From Echria macrotheca (Eukaryota > Ascomycota > Sordariomycetes > Sordariales > Schizotheciaceae), in contig MU839852.1 in the NCBI GenBank assembly GCA_030411725.1, positions 186,001 to 250,000 of the forward strand: a DNA stretch of 64,000 nt, given 5' to 3'. This document shows positions 1 to 12,215 of this stretch, one piece after another. The first letter of the stretch is position 1, and every line of letters begins with the position of its first letter. A model generated the notes under the pieces. The model was not told the origin of the DNA and did no database searches. It was given only the letters and a program-made list of their open reading frames with translations. A program made the position numbers and the translations under genes.

Positions 1-1747
1 CGCCAAAACCATGGCAGGAGGCGTGGTAGAGTGCTGTTTTCCCTTCACAGTCTTGGGCTTCGACGAGGACGGTCCCTGCTGCCAGTAGGATGTCGCACGC
101 GTCGGCGTGACCAGAGATGGCAGCGAATATGAGCGGGGTTTTCCCGTTGGACGTGACGGCGTTTATCATTCCAGAAGTGCCGGCGTCTTGTTGCGCGAGG
201 AGGAGGCCTATCACGGCGGAATTTCCGGCATGGCAGGCAAGATGGAGAGCGGACTGGCCCTTCGCGTTGAGGATGGACTGATCTGCGCCGTGAGAAAGGA
301 GAATCCGCGTGACCTCAGTCCTGCCGTGCTGCGAGGCTACCATTAACGGGGTTAGGCCCTTGGAGTTGGGGGAGTTGATGTCGGCACTGGCGGTAGTGGT
401 CAGAAGGAGGTTTACGATGCTTGCGTGCCCGCGGGATGAGGCCCAGAAGAGAGCGGTGGTATTATCTCCCGCGCCCCGGAGCCGCGGATCGGCACGCCAA
501 GATAGGAGGAGCTGGACCATCCGCTCGTGTCCTGCGTACGCGGCGGCAGCCAGAGGCGGCAGGTCGGTACCGATGAGCTGGTTGAGGGCCCAGGCGAAGC
601 CTCGTTGGAGGAAGATGAGCATGATTTCCTCCCGGCCCAGATACGCCGCAAGAGCAAGCGACGACTTCTTCGCGTTGGGTAGACATCCATATGGGTCGTG
701 TGGGAGTCCCAGGGGGTCGTGCTTGAAGTCAAGAAGTGCACATACACGACTGACATCGTTAGTAGAGACGCTGTTATGCAGGTCGTGGAAGACGATGGTC
801 GGTGTCACTTTCCGGGGCGTTGTGGCTGGCGCTGGCGTTGGCGCTCCCTGTGGCCTCTTCATGTTGCTGGTGGATGGTGGCGGACAGGTGGCTGCTTCGG
901 CTTGAACTGCAGCAGGAATCTTCCCTTCTGATTGTCTGGGTGGCAATGTAGTTGTGTCTTTAGGGTTTGTCGCCATGCTGTCGAGGTCAGGAAAGGGCAT
1001 ATCCCGTCGTAGGATGCTATCCAGATCCAAGCGCTCAGGATCATTCGTCGCCTCTGGATGTGGTGCTGAGAATGATGAAGCGGACCAGCGACACTGCTTG
1101 GCTTTGGTAGCAGTCCGCTTCAGCGCGCTCAGACCGAGTGAATCTGATTGGAATTGACGACGTATGTCCTCCAATTTGGCCCTGACAGACACAAGTTAGC
1201 TAGGTAACTTACCTAGGGAGCTGCCACAAGTAGATAGAGACCTTACCTAGGCGGTAAGGGCTCTTGGGCGGAGATAGAAATCAGGTGCAACAGAAGGGAA
1301 TACGCACATTTGTATTGAATGGAGAACGAATGACAAGGCTGATCGCTGGTCTCTGATCCGTGTCATGTACTCAACCAAGTCAGATTCCACGAAAAGGAAT
1401 CGCATTCGAAGGGCCAGGGTCAACGTCTCTCCTTTGCCGAGCTTGTCCAGCTCCACGTTGAGCCGGGAGAATGTCTGGGCCATGTCGACAATTATGGCAT
1501 CAAGGCACTGCATGGCGTGATTGCGTGCGTCCTCTCCTGCCTCAGTTCTCAGGATATCTGTAGTCCGGAAGAGCGCCTGGAGCTGGCCGAGACCCGCTGT
1601 TGTCGCGTCAAATTCCGTTACCAAGCCCGACATAGTCTCTGGAGCCCGTTGAAACTTGTTCCGCAAGACTTTTAGATTGCTGCCAATCTTCCAAGACGCC
1701 GCCGCCAAGGAGAAAACGGCAGCTGTGATGGAGAGCGGATCTGACAT
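1..1747 (-). CDS. Ankyrin-repeat protein with fungal STAND-type N-terminal domain (3' end outside window)
   Basis: Two exons on the minus strand, 1747..1308 and 1181..1, and the frame is still open at the left edge. The intron 1182-1307 has a GTGCGT donor, an AGCTAAC branch site and a CAG acceptor. The start is the ATG at 1747, giving MSDPLSITAAVFSLAAA, the usual beginning of fungal STAND/ankyrin proteins with a PigL_N-like domain (about residues 1-140). A low-complexity Ser/Pro linker follows. From about residue 250 there are ankyrin repeats: the phrases GLTPLMVASQHG, GQSALHLACHAG and GKTPLIFAAISGH are typical repeat cores. No NACHT Walker motifs are seen in the part present. The family is associated with allorecognition and innate-immunity-like signalling in fungi; the specific role is not known. 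The C-terminus, and hence the number of repeats, is not visible. Confidence 0.85.
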
Positions 1748-1841
1748 GATGCCGAGGTTGATATGGCTCGGTGAGCATTCGTGCAGGTCGAACTGGAAAC
1801 GCGAGAAGCACATGAGAAGACCTACCCGGGCCACCTATCGA

Positions 1842-1848
1842 TTATATA
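1842..1848 (-). promoter_or_regulatory. TATA box of the ankyrin gene
   Basis: TATATAA on the minus strand, about 95 nt upstream of the ATG at 1747. Position and orientation fit a core promoter for the ankyrin/STAND gene. Confidence 0.45.
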
Positions 1849-1849
1849 C

Positions 1850-3055
1850 CCCCTGGAACCCTGGCCGGCTGTGCGTCTTCAGGTACTGTTAATGGCGCTG
1901 CAGTCAAGCCACCTGAACAGTTGAGACCAACCACAACTCCGCATAACCGCCTAGCTCCCATCAGGATTGGCCTAGCGGCCCCCTTTTGGTTGCACGACAC
2001 AGCCTCCCCTTCAACGGCCAAGGTTCACCCGATTTGGTCACCCATCGCAACTCAGAATTCAGAAAATACCGGGCAATCGAATATGTTCGTTGAGTGGCCG
2101 TGATGCACGGAGGATGGTGGCGGGGTGCTGAAGCTTTGACGTTGAAGATTGAGTGTGAAAGACTGGGTAAGGATGCTTGATTTGGTGGAAAAGAGGATGA
2201 GCTCTGAGTGCCAGCTAAATACAGTGCCTGGGGTCCGTGCGTGCCTTCCATCTTCCTTGTGTGCTCCTGCCTGGTCTAACAAGTGGTTAGCGACATGTGA
2301 AAAAAATGAGGGGTGGTGGTATATAAGGGTATTTACGTTTCCCAACTCTCGTCGGGCGCTGTTTGAGGAGGGACGGCCAGTGACGCAACGTGCCTGGTTC
2401 TCCCGAAAGCGGCGCCCACATGAGGTCTCGGGTTCGATTCGCAAGGGAGGCGCAAGTAATGCTGGGTTACATGTCTCGAACATGAACGTACTCACCTACG
2501 TTTGTGCCCGGGGCCTTTCAAGGTACTCCTATAAGGTATGAGGCCCAGATGGGCAAACTTAAAAAAAAAAAAAATTTTTTTTGTTTCTTTTTGCTCCTCA
2601 CGTCAGAGGAAATAACCCTGGCTTGCACTTGGCCTCGATAGTATTTGACCAACGTGCTTTCCAACCCACAGGAGAGAGTTGAGATTACGAAGATGCGTTC
2701 TCGGACTCGGTATTCCGTACGGATGGAATGCAGGACGAATCGAGGAAAGCTCATTCTGTGCCCAGATTCGTCGCAGATCGCCAGGCTGTTCTGTCAAAGC
2801 TGTTTGTGGTCTTGGAGAAAACTGCCCCACCAGAACAGCGAAGATCCACTGACAAGAGCACGCGGGCCCACTGTAGTCCCTGTCCTGTAGCGCGCGTCAC
2901 GTAAGCAACACAGCGGTCATCCCGCCGTAGTTTTTGGCCGACTGCATCGCGACTGCGGTTGCACCAAAAGTCGCGTGCAACCATAAAGACACCGCTGCGA
3001 CAAATGGTTCTGTCCCACGGTCAATCGATTGAGGGGAATCGCCGGTATCGCAGAG
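1850..3055. other. Intergenic stretch, no gene supported
   Basis: About 1.2 kb between the divergent ankyrin and GH127-like genes. It contains an A13/T8 homopolymer pair (about 2561-2582) and a B-box-like motif near 2435-2446, but no open frame with splice support or a recognisable product. It presumably holds the promoters of both flanking genes. Confidence 0.6.
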
Positions 3056-5326
3056 ATGTCTGGCCGCAAACCGATGCACACCGCCGCACCGACGGCAAGA
3101 AAGCGAGGATTCGTCGACACCATGGCGGCCTTTGCCGCCGCTTTGCTGCTAACCGTACTTTACGTAGCCCTTGTTAGCTCGACGCAGAAGCAGCGCCGTA
3201 TGTGTTACATCTCTATATCCCCGTGGCACCCTAACAAGACGCAGTTCTGCCGTGGACATTTGCTCCCCTTCCTGTCGGGTCTGTGAAGCCTTCGGGATGG
3301 ATCCTGGGCGAGATGAAGACGGTGAGCTAGCACTCATTATCCTGGAAACATCCCCTGACTTGTGACAGATGGCCAACGGTCTCGCAGGGCACGAGTACGA
3401 CTTTTACAGATTCGTGAACGAGTCGAGATGGTTGCAGCCTGCTGGAACGGGAGGCACGGATTACAGCCACCTGAACGAGGCCTTACCCTACTGGTTCAAC
3501 GGCTTGGTCCCGCTGGCCTACCTCCTCGACGACGAGCGGTTGAAAGCTCAGGTTCATACAGTCGCCGATACCGTGCTCGCTTTGCAGACCGAGGACGGGT
3601 GGATCGGCCCGGAAGTGCCATCCGAGCGCAACTTTTGGGCTCGAGCCCCTTTCTTTCTCGGGCTCACACAGCTTGCCGAGGCAAACTCAACCTGGGAGAG
3701 GCCTATAGTCAGATCGTTGCGACGATTCATGGACTTGACGAGTATCATGCTTCGCAACGGTAGCCAGGGGCATGCGGTTTGTCCTCCCAACTTTCAGTGT
3801 TACTGGGGACAGACACGCGTCCACGATCTCATCATCACAGTTCAGTGGTTGCTAGACCACCACCCGTCGCACCAAGATGACCTGTTGTGGGATATCATGA
3901 CAATGTTTTACGAACAGAGCAACTATAAGTGGGACGAGTGGTATCAGCCCGGGAGATACCTGACTGTTGTGCCCGATCCCACGACTACGAATCCTCTCTA
4001 CCCCTTTTTACACGGAGTGAACGTTGGGCAAGGTAGGAAAGGTGTCCCTGAGATCCTGATTTTGAACTAACGGTACCAGGACTGAAGGCCTCGGCGGTTG
4101 TGCGCCGATTTACACATAACGACACGCTTGCGGCTTCCTCGATGACAGCTGTCAATTGGACGTTTCGCTACCACGGCGCGCCGTCTGGAACCATTCTCGG
4201 CGACGAAATCCAGCGTGACCTGGCGCCTTACATGGGTAGCGAGCTATGCACAGCCGTGGAGACGGGCTACTCACTTGCGTACCTTTACCATGCTCTTGGT
4301 ACAAACCTCTATGCGGATCGAGCGGAGTTGGTGATATACAATGCGATGCCCGTCATGATGACCGGGGATATGTGGGCGCACCAGTACCTCGACCAGCCGA
4401 ACGGACCCTGGGCTAGGATGAACCACCACGACCACAACGACGCTGATGGGCCGTTTTTGTTTACAACCGCCCACTCCGGCGCAGCCACGGTCTTTGGTCT
4501 TGAGCCGCAGTATCCGTGCTGCACGGTCAACCATCCGCAGGGATATCCCAAATTTGTCACAAACAGCTGGGCGTCCTATGGCACTACCGGTCTCGCACAT
4601 ATTCTGCTCGGTCCCTCGACAGTACAGACCAAGGTCGCCGAGATCCGATGCGACACGGCGTATCCATTTGACCAGATCCTGACCTACACTATCACTGCAT
4701 CACACGGGTTTGACTTTTCTGTTCGAGTTCCGTCGTGGTATAACCCCTCCAGTTCGACCTTAGCCGTGGACGGACTACCTCTGCCCCTCCAACCAGATGC
4801 AGAGACCGGGATGCACACAATCACGGTCCCCACCGGTTCACATGTGATCATCTACACGCTGGGAACTACAATCCGGGCCGAGCCGCGGGCCAACAACACA
4901 GTAGCGGGGTATTACGGCAATCTGCTCTACGCCCTCGACGTAGGATCCGTCAACGCGACTTCCTATCCTCACACATACAGAGACCCTCTCGGCCACGGGC
5001 TCGACAACCTTCCCTTTCCACAAGCCCGAGATATCTATATTAACAACACGAAACCCTGGAATGTAGCCATCGACACCTCTACGCTAGTGTACCACGGCAT
5101 GGACGGAGGAGCTAACCTCCCCTCGCCGCTATTCGAGTACGGCGCGCCCCCGAATTACATGACTGTCCAAGGATGCGAGGTAGCTTGGGACTTGCACTTG
5201 AATGCGACGCCAGGTTTGGTACCGATGAACCGCACATGTCTAAAGGACAGCGAGACGTACAGATTGATCCCGTACGGCTCGGCAAAGGTTCACATGTCCG
5301 AGTTGCCGGTCGTCAGGCTGTTGTGA
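3056..5326 (+). CDS. DUF1680 / GH127-like glycoside hydrolase with N-terminal membrane anchor
   Basis: Four exons: 3056..3197, 3245..3321, 3369..4032 and 4080..5326 (709 aa). All three introns are exactly 47 nt with GT-AG borders, and the phases join cleanly. Family signatures are PLPVGSVKPSGW near residue 53, ANGLAGHEYDFYRF, and the zinc site of GH127/GH146 beta-L-arabinofuranosidases: E349-x-C351 and the C441-C442 pair, corresponding to Glu338, Cys340, Cys417 and Cys418 of the bifidobacterial enzyme HypBA1. The second Cys-pair position group supplies the catalytic thiolate in that family. A hydrophobic segment at about residues 23-42 after an Arg/Lys-rich start suggests a type II signal anchor, so the catalytic part is probably lumenal or extracellular; several N-glycosylation sequons agree. 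Substrate is unproven: an arabinose-containing glycan is the family-based guess. The start is the first ATG in frame with the anchor. Confidence 0.9.
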
Positions 5327-6154
5327 TTCACTTTTTTTGCGTCTGGATTATTCCAAATGCTGGGTTAGAACGGGGCCGCTGACTAAGTGACTGGCCATGC
5401 GTCGGACATGGATTCTAGGAGACAAAAAGATGCAGGATACCTTAGGTATACAGCTCTCGGCACATGTAACAATATCCCGTATTTTTGTTAGTAAAACAAA
5501 TCAGGTTAACGTACCCCTGGCCGCATGAACCGGTGTAAAAGCTTGGGGGGAGCCGATGAGAGAAATCGGCCAATCGCCGGGGATTTGGTAATCTTGGAGA
5601 AGCAATTGCAGCACATGCAAACATCGTGGCAAGGTCCACAGCAGCTGCGTCTGCGCATGCTGGTGTGTGCAACGCACGCACGACCGTGGCGCAATGAATT
5701 GGCGAATGGCAAGCTGGTTGTCGGCATATCACGATTGGATTTGAGCAGCGTTCTGGAACAGTCTGGTAGGTAACCACATGTCGATGGGTAGTAGCAGAGC
5801 TTAGAGGCCTTGATGGGGTGGGGGACCGGTCGTGGCTGCATCGTTCGACTGGACCGGATCTGGCCCGTTTTGCAGTCAGTCCATATCGGCCCGCTTTTTT
5901 GAACTCCTGGGATCCTGGAAGGTGAAGGGGAGGGGGAAGAGGATTTTGTTCCCCGGTCAAGACCAGGGGTGGGGTATATAGGTAGGTAGGTAGGTATCCT
6001 GGGTCTAGACACGAGGGAGATCAGACTGGATTCGACCCCATTCATCATCGGCTGTATCGGGCCAGTCCCTTCTCATTCCACTCCCAACCAGTCCAACTGT
6101 CCAACATCTGAAGCCTTACTCGGTACAGCTTGTTACAAGTCTTCGCTCGCGAGC
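5327..6154. other. Intergenic stretch with TAGG tandem repeat
   Basis: About 830 bp downstream of the GH127-like gene. It carries a short TAGG tandem repeat (about 5978-5996) directly after a TATA-like element, then a pyrimidine-rich leader. No gene is supported in it. Confidence 0.5.
5975..5981 (+). promoter_or_regulatory. TATA-like element before the proline-rich ORF
   Basis: TATATAG about 175 nt upstream of the ATG at 6155, followed by (TAGG)n and a CT-rich stretch typical of fungal 5' leaders. It is the main reason to take the following small ORF seriously. Confidence 0.35.
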
Positions 6155-6472
6155 ATGATCGCATCGCCCAAGTCAAAACCATCACCACCGCCGCCGCCGC
6201 CCCCTTCTCCAGTCTACCACGGCCCCGATCATTCGGTGTTTATACCATGGCGTGCGTCGGGGGGAGGGTGCGCATTTGATCTGTCACCGTTGCTGCGGAC
6301 GTTGGAGGGGGGTAGTGATACCATACTGCCGAGCTGCGAGCGGGATCATACGGACTCAAAGGGGTCGAAGAAGTCGATGGCGGACGCTAAACGGGCGAGC
6401 GGGAGAACGGAAGTTCCCGGCGGTTCGGTGGATGGTCCGAAGAGAAGGACTGTGAGCCGGAAGATGGTGTGA
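6155..6472 (+). CDS. Small hypothetical proline-rich protein
   Basis: A 105-residue intronless ORF beginning at an ATG downstream of a TATA-like element and a CT-rich leader. The N-terminus has a run of seven prolines (about residues 10-16) and the C-terminus is rich in Lys, Arg and Ser. No domain, signal peptide or membrane segment is visible and no family is recognised. It resembles the small proline-rich proteins common in Sordariomycetes, but length alone does not prove coding. Transcript evidence would decide. Confidence 0.4.
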   Translation: MIASPKSKPSPPPPPPPSPVYHGPDHSVFIPWRASGGGCAFDLSPLLRTLEGGSDTILPSCERDHTDSKGSKKSMADAKRASGRTEVPGGSVDGPKRRTVSRKMV

Positions 6473-7167
6473 GACGTCGGAGGATGTGTTTGCTGTTATT
6501 TGTGAAAAGGGGGGCAGGTTGTATGTGAGAGGTGAATATTTTCCTGCTCATGTTCAGGAAGCTTCCAGGTTTGGGCGGATATTTGATATTGAGGTTGAGC
6601 AAAAATGGGTCAGACATCCTGGTGTATATTTGAAGCTGCCGTGAAGAGAATAGGCAGGGCAGTTACTCAGCACATATCGAGTGCGGTGTTTGCGAATATG
6701 ATTCCGGACAAAAACATGAATCGAGAGCATTGACCTGTCAATCCATCCTGACCACTCTCGACCTTGCCGTGCGGATCGGACTCCTCATACGTTCCTACAT
6801 GCACGAGACCATATCGGTGGTTGATATCGAGACGTCTGCTCAATATCTACAGCGCGGGATATGCAGGCGCTGACCGTTCGAACCGAGGACGGCAACGGCC
6901 CGGCGGCCGGATGTTTGCCGGCATGCATCCGGGTGGCATTCGATCCACCCCGGATCCTTGCGATCTCCCTCTTTCTCACCTTCCGCTTATCTACACCCGG
7001 TTGATTGGCTGGCAAAGCCTGATTCCTATCTTCTCGACGGGACAGAATCGTGATTCGTGAGGCGCCCCAACCAGCTTTTTCGCATTTGCTGTAGATCCAT
7101 GTCTTATGGGTGAATTTCGTATTCTTCGATCAGAGCACTGGGAAGGAGGCAGCTGTAGCCCCAGCCG
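6473..7167. other. Intergenic stretch, nothing recognised
   Basis: About 700 bp between the proline-rich ORF and the 3' end of the NACHT gene. Short open frames on both strands show no splice support or family signature. Confidence 0.5.
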
Positions 7168-10067
7168 TCAAGCCTGGCAAGGTTCCCCGGGACAGACAGG
7201 TGAAGTTGAACGTCTTCTGTGGAATTCCTTTGGAGCCGGGGCAGGACCCCTGGGTCGATTGGGTAGTCGAGCAAGCCTTTGGAGTCGCCTGAGCAGCCCT
7301 TCTGAATAACGGCCTTCAAATGGATGCTGATGCCCCAAGGCCGCTTCTGCCACCTGCCGAAGCACCGCAGATGGCTCATGATCCAGCACCTTCCGCTCTT
7401 TTTGTAGCGCTTGAACTAGACACAGCACTAAGTCCAGGTCTGCATTACTGGCATCCTCTTTCAGCGACCGCGATGCAAGATAAATACCGAAGTGACGGTT
7501 TTCTTCCGCCCAGCGAAGCCAGTTGCCCTTGCAGTCGTCTGGCAACTTTGATGTGATGTGCTCAGGAGGGCTGCGCAGAAGCGTTTGGAAGAGCCCATAT
7601 ACTTCACCGCACGGCTCCGGCCAGAATCGGACGGTGTGCCATATCCAGTGCTCGTGGGCGTAGTCCGAGAAGACGAGTAGTCCTGGAATATCGACCTTGG
7701 GCTTAAGATAGCATTGAAGTATCCGCCCGATGTCGATCTTCCCTTGTGCTAACACGCGTCGGCGTCTGATGGCTGCGATCAGTGTCGACGCAACACCCTC
7801 CTCCATACCAGGGAGCTGATTCAATGTCCCCGTGAGCTGATTGACGTCCACATCTAGCCTCGATTTCGCTGCCAGAGTCGTGTCAAATATGCTATATCTC
7901 AGGTATGTCACGCACACCATGCCCATATGAATATCTGCTTCGCTCTCGCAGAACTTGTAGGTGCTGGCACCGCCGTGATCATCTCGCTGGACAGCCTCGA
8001 AGTCTAGGACTAGGTGCTGGCGCACGCTGTGATGGATAAAACGGACAGTGTCGTCTTCTTCGTCAACTTCGAGAAGACACCCACCGCAGAGAGATATAAT
8101 GGCTTCTCCGTCCTTGGGAATAGTCATGGGGTTCCAGTCAAGATTCCCAGGTTGGACGTGGAGTGCGATTCGCAGCTCGGCGACTGTCAATGGCTGTTTG
8201 GCAGCGGCAACGAGCTGGAAGATGGTCTTCCCGTATCTTGGATCGGAAATCCTCTCGAGAGCCCTATCAAACACTTCAAAAAGATCCTTGGGGGGGTTTT
8301 TCAGGAGCCGCAGGATGTCCGAGTCTGTGAGAAGCGTATGTCCATGAAGAGGGAACAGTGTCTCGATCTGCAAAGCAACCCAGAGATACCTAATGGAATC
8401 CCGTTAGCTTTCTTGTAACATGCTCATCTATTGCGTATTTCCATTTGGGGGACGTACATTCCCTCGGAAGCTCCCACCAAAACGTCCTTAACAATTCCTT
8501 CGAGGGAGACATCCAGTTTCCGGACATGTCTGCGTCGCTCGAATTCAGCCTCGACGAAGCTTTCCATATCCGCGACCGCGGCCGGAGAAGACATGCTGAC
8601 TTGATAATCGATGCGCGGGAAAATGGACATGATAACGCCGGAGACAGGTGCATCGGCCCTGGTTGAGAAGCACAGGCGGACGACGCACACCTCAGAGAGG
8701 GACTTGAGGGCCCCGAGAATACTAGCGGCGGTTTCTTCTTGGCACTCGTCCAAAGCATCTAGGACCATGAAGACGGGCCTGTTTCGAGGCAAACCGCGCC
8801 GTAAGATGCCAATCACTTCATCCTCTAGCGGCCGGCACGGAGCACTTTGGAGATAGCGGTCCATTTCCGCAATGACTCGGCTACCTGGTTCCAGACGGGC
8901 GACAATCTGCTGAACGACGCTTCCTAGTATGAAGTCATAAGTGTTCGAGTCGGGGCGGTCATGGTTACAGAAATGATAAGTAACGATGGGTCTCCCGTCG
9001 CCACTGATGGTATTGTCGCCGCCTTGTGGCAGACGGTACAATTCGGCCACAATGTTTGCAAGGAGTACTGTCTTGCCGCTCCCCAGCTTTCCGTGGATCC
9101 ATAGTACTCCGGATTTAGTCGTATTCTTCCAGTCCAGGTAGGCTTGCTCCTTGAACAGCCACTCTGCTGTTCCTTTCCTGCGCTGTCTCCGCCACGCTGC
9201 CACACGCTCGTACTGACGTGAACAAAGTTTCTCCTGCAGTCGACTGCTACGGAGTATCAGATATTGCTGTTTCTTCTCCACGGATGGGACCCATTGGGCC
9301 AGTGTACGTCCGATCTTGGCGATTGTGTCTGCCGAATCCGCTTGGCGTCGAGTCAGCAGGACCACGACTCTTTTGTCGATTGCAATACCCCACTGAGCCA
9401 AATCCGTTTCAAACTGGCTTGCTTCTTTATCGAAGAATGCAATGAATGGACAGGTCAGTTGCAGTACGGTCGGTTTCTCTAGCTCCTTGACGACCTTGGC
9501 GCAGAAATTGACCAGCGTGATGAGGTATTCGCACATCAGGTCTTGCAGCTCCTTTGAGTCTGGAAATAACTCAACGAGATCTTTCGTGACGGTAGATGCT
9601 TTGCCAATTTTCAGAAACAAATCGGAGATACGCTGAAAGAAACGCAGCGAGCCGACGGCGATCTATGGCCCGGTTCCATTAGCAGGTGGGTGCATGGCAT
9701 GGCCATGGACATCAAGAACGGAACATACCCCGAGAGTCACCTTCACAGCCGTCCACACACTACTCGCAATCCAGTTCTGCGAGGACCCAAGCAGGACGTC
9801 GCCGATGCGGGAGAGCCACTGCACCTTCTCGAGAAACAGTGCCATTTTTGTGGCGTAGGGCCGCCAAGCCTTGTGAGTTCGCGAACCATCGCGATTGACC
9901 TCCTCAGTGAGCCTGACAACATCATCGGGGCTAGGGGGCGATGTAGCTCGGAGGGTCTTGAACTCTCGCGATCGAGGCTCGCTGAGACGGGCGCAAAACT
10001 CGGAGAGGGCCTGGGCGAGCCTGATCTCGGCCTTTAGCTTCGCGGCCTGGCCGACCGCCTTGGACAT
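7168..10067 (-). CDS. NACHT-domain STAND protein with DUF7708-like N-terminus
   Basis: Three exons on the minus strand: 10067..9729, 9662..8458 and 8389..7168, giving 921 aa. Intron 9663-9728 has GTATGT/TAG and intron 8390-8457 has GTACGT/TAG; the second join restores EGMYLWVALQIE, a classic segment after the NACHT core. Residues about 60-260 resemble the DUF7708 region that precedes NACHT in fungal NLR-like proteins. Walker A is GKLGSGKT (304-311) and Walker B is in VFMVLDALDEC (410-420). A winged-helix-like region follows (DILRLLKNPPKDLFEVFDRAL, about 545 on). No ankyrin, WD40 or TPR array is seen at the C-terminus, so the sensor part, if any, is non-repetitive or lost. Start chosen at MSKAVGQAA because the open frame upstream has no ATG. 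Likely an NTP-hydrolysing signalling switch in non-self recognition; the partner is unknown. Confidence 0.88.
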
Positions 10068-10422
10068 TATGCCGTGGGAAAGGACGAGCTGGCTTTGGTT
10101 AATCTGGACGACAGCGGACGGCCTAGAAGACGATGGTTGAGGATGCTGGTGCAAGAATAGAGGAGTCGCCCAGCCGATGAAGTCCCACCATCAATAGCGA
10201 GGCGAGGCGGGGTTTGTGCTTCGTCATTGGCAGAAGATCTCTTCCCGCAAAGTGGTTTGGCCGAATGGGGAAGTTACACTTTCGTAGCATTTTGCCGGCG
10301 GCGCAGTCGCGCACAGAGTTACACCGCACACAAGCCGAATGATGAATCGGACGCCATGATGCTTTTACATCGAACATCCCCTCCAACCGGTGCGTGCCTC
10401 GCGGCCAGGTCAGGATGATACC

Positions 10423-11648
10423 ATGAAGAGACTCTGGCTATCGGCATTGGCCGCGGGCGCTCTGCCTCTGTGGTGTAAGTAATCGGCCGAGATCGCACTG
10501 AGTACCTAGGTAGGTGGTCCCTGAAAAATGCCCACGCTGATGGAATCTCTCCAGGCCAGGCACAAGCGATGAACTGCGAGAGTGCGTGGTATACCGTTGC
10601 CAACCAGACGGACGCGGACAACATTGGCGACCACATGGCGTCAGTGAGCTACGACTGCATGAACCACTACGGTCTTAACATTGTCATCTCGCCACTCTGT
10701 CGGGGGACCATCGAAATCACAGTGCCCCCCGAAATATTTAGAGGCGTCCTCACAGTTGATAATGCGCCTCTTCTCGAAAAGCTGGCCGTGATCGACAATT
10801 TCAGCACATGGTACCGCGGTTTCAGGTACGTGCGGTTCAGCAACCTCTCCAGTCTGACCAGTATCGAATTCCACACCGTGATGGCGCCCGACACGGCCAG
10901 TTTCGGCAACCTTCCTGTTCTGGAGTCTATCTTCTTCAATTCCCTTTGGCAGTCTGCCGAGCTGCTCCTGTTCGACCTATCACGTCTGACAAATATCACG
11001 GCACCTAACCTCGCGTCGTCCTACGGCGCGCGCTCCGCAAACACCACAATTCATAACGTTGGGTTCGACTCGGTGCAAGACGCCTTCGACGTCAATCCGG
11101 ACTCGATATTCGCTTTCGACGTGGTCCCGAACATGAAGAATCTGACCATTACGCGTTCCTTGAAAAGCCTGGACTTCACCGGCGACGGCGACGTGTCGCT
11201 CCTCTTCAACTGCACCCGTTGCTTCACACGCTGGACCGGGACTGGCCCCCCGCCCTGGGGCGGGATTAAGCTGGGAGATCTCCGTTTGTCTGGCCTGTCT
11301 TCTGTCTCTCGAACACCAGTGGACATGTGGCCGTCCAGATATGGGATCTATGTCCAGACGTTCCGGGTAGTCAAGAACACCTTTCGAACCCTGGACCTGG
11401 GGTTTGATTCGCTCTTTAGCCTGTATGTCGAGGACAATCCGAATCTTGAGTCTATCAACTTCCACGCCAACGCGGCTAACTACACGTGGGCCGAGATCGT
11501 CATTACCGGGAATCCGCTACTGCGTCTCAAGTCAGCGGTGTGGACAAGCAGCGAGCCAAATAAGGAGATGACTACTACATTCTACTGGCCCCAGGGAGAT
11601 TGCTTTACGATGGTATTTGATGGTCCGTTTGACAACGAGTTTTTGTAA
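10423..11648 (+). CDS. Secreted receptor L-domain-like (ECM33-type) protein
   Basis: Two exons, 10423..10474 and 10555..11648 (381 aa). The intron 10475-10554 has a GTAAGT donor and CAG acceptor and splits the signal peptide MKRLWLSALAAGALPLW from the mature part. The body shows spaced Leu/Ile-rich strands (SSLTSIEF, LSRLTNITAPNL, NPNLESINF) like the beta-helical receptor L-domains of ECM33/SPS2 cell-wall proteins, with many N-glycosylation sequons and paired cysteines. Unlike ECM33 there is no Ser/Thr-rich tail or GPI-type hydrophobic C-terminus; the protein ends DNEFL. A soluble secreted or wall-associated relative is therefore the best call. It stands divergently from the NACHT gene with 355 bp between the starts. 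Confidence 0.8.
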
Positions 11649-12215
11649 GCGATAAGTCCTTGGTTCCATCTTACCCCACTCAAGCAATGGCTAACGCGAG
11701 AGATGTAAGCCAACCTTTCATCGACTTGCATGTTTCCAAGAACAAAACAACTTCCCAACGTCCTCTGGTGGGCAGAAAGTTTGTCGTCACATCTTCTCTC
11801 GGGCCGGACCGGTTCAACTGCACACAACTTCATCGGCTCCGGGCGGCCGGGGTTTTCCTCGGGGAGTACCTAACTCTTGCCAGGGGGAGAGCCCCGGTAT
11901 CAATGGGTCTCCATTGACAGTACCCAGTTTAGTCACATTAGCGGCCAGTGTCCCGCTGTTGTGGAGTTTTTACGCATTGGTGCAGCACCTATAAGTCGCA
12001 CATTAGTCCAAACGGCACATGTTTGCAAATTCGCAGTCGTGGCCGCTAGACTCTAATTCTAGTGCTGATGTGGTCCAAGAAAATGCCTCACCACCGCACA
12101 CATGGCGGCCGACCGACAACTACAAATACCTACGTAACCCGCAGCCCGCTATCCGTCACCTGCATCTCAAGCGTTGCTTCCACCAAGCGGGATTCCAATC
12201 ACATGGGCTATGGCG
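11649..12215. other. Intergenic stretch, nothing recognised
   Basis: About 570 bp downstream of the L-domain gene. No supported gene, RNA or repeat. Confidence 0.5.

Noticed and set aside
2395..2460. Possible tRNA or tRNA-derived element (GGGTTCGATTCGC resembles a B box)
   Set aside because: T-stem pairing has mismatches, no acceptor stem partner or A box is found at the right distance, and no anticodon arm can be drawn.
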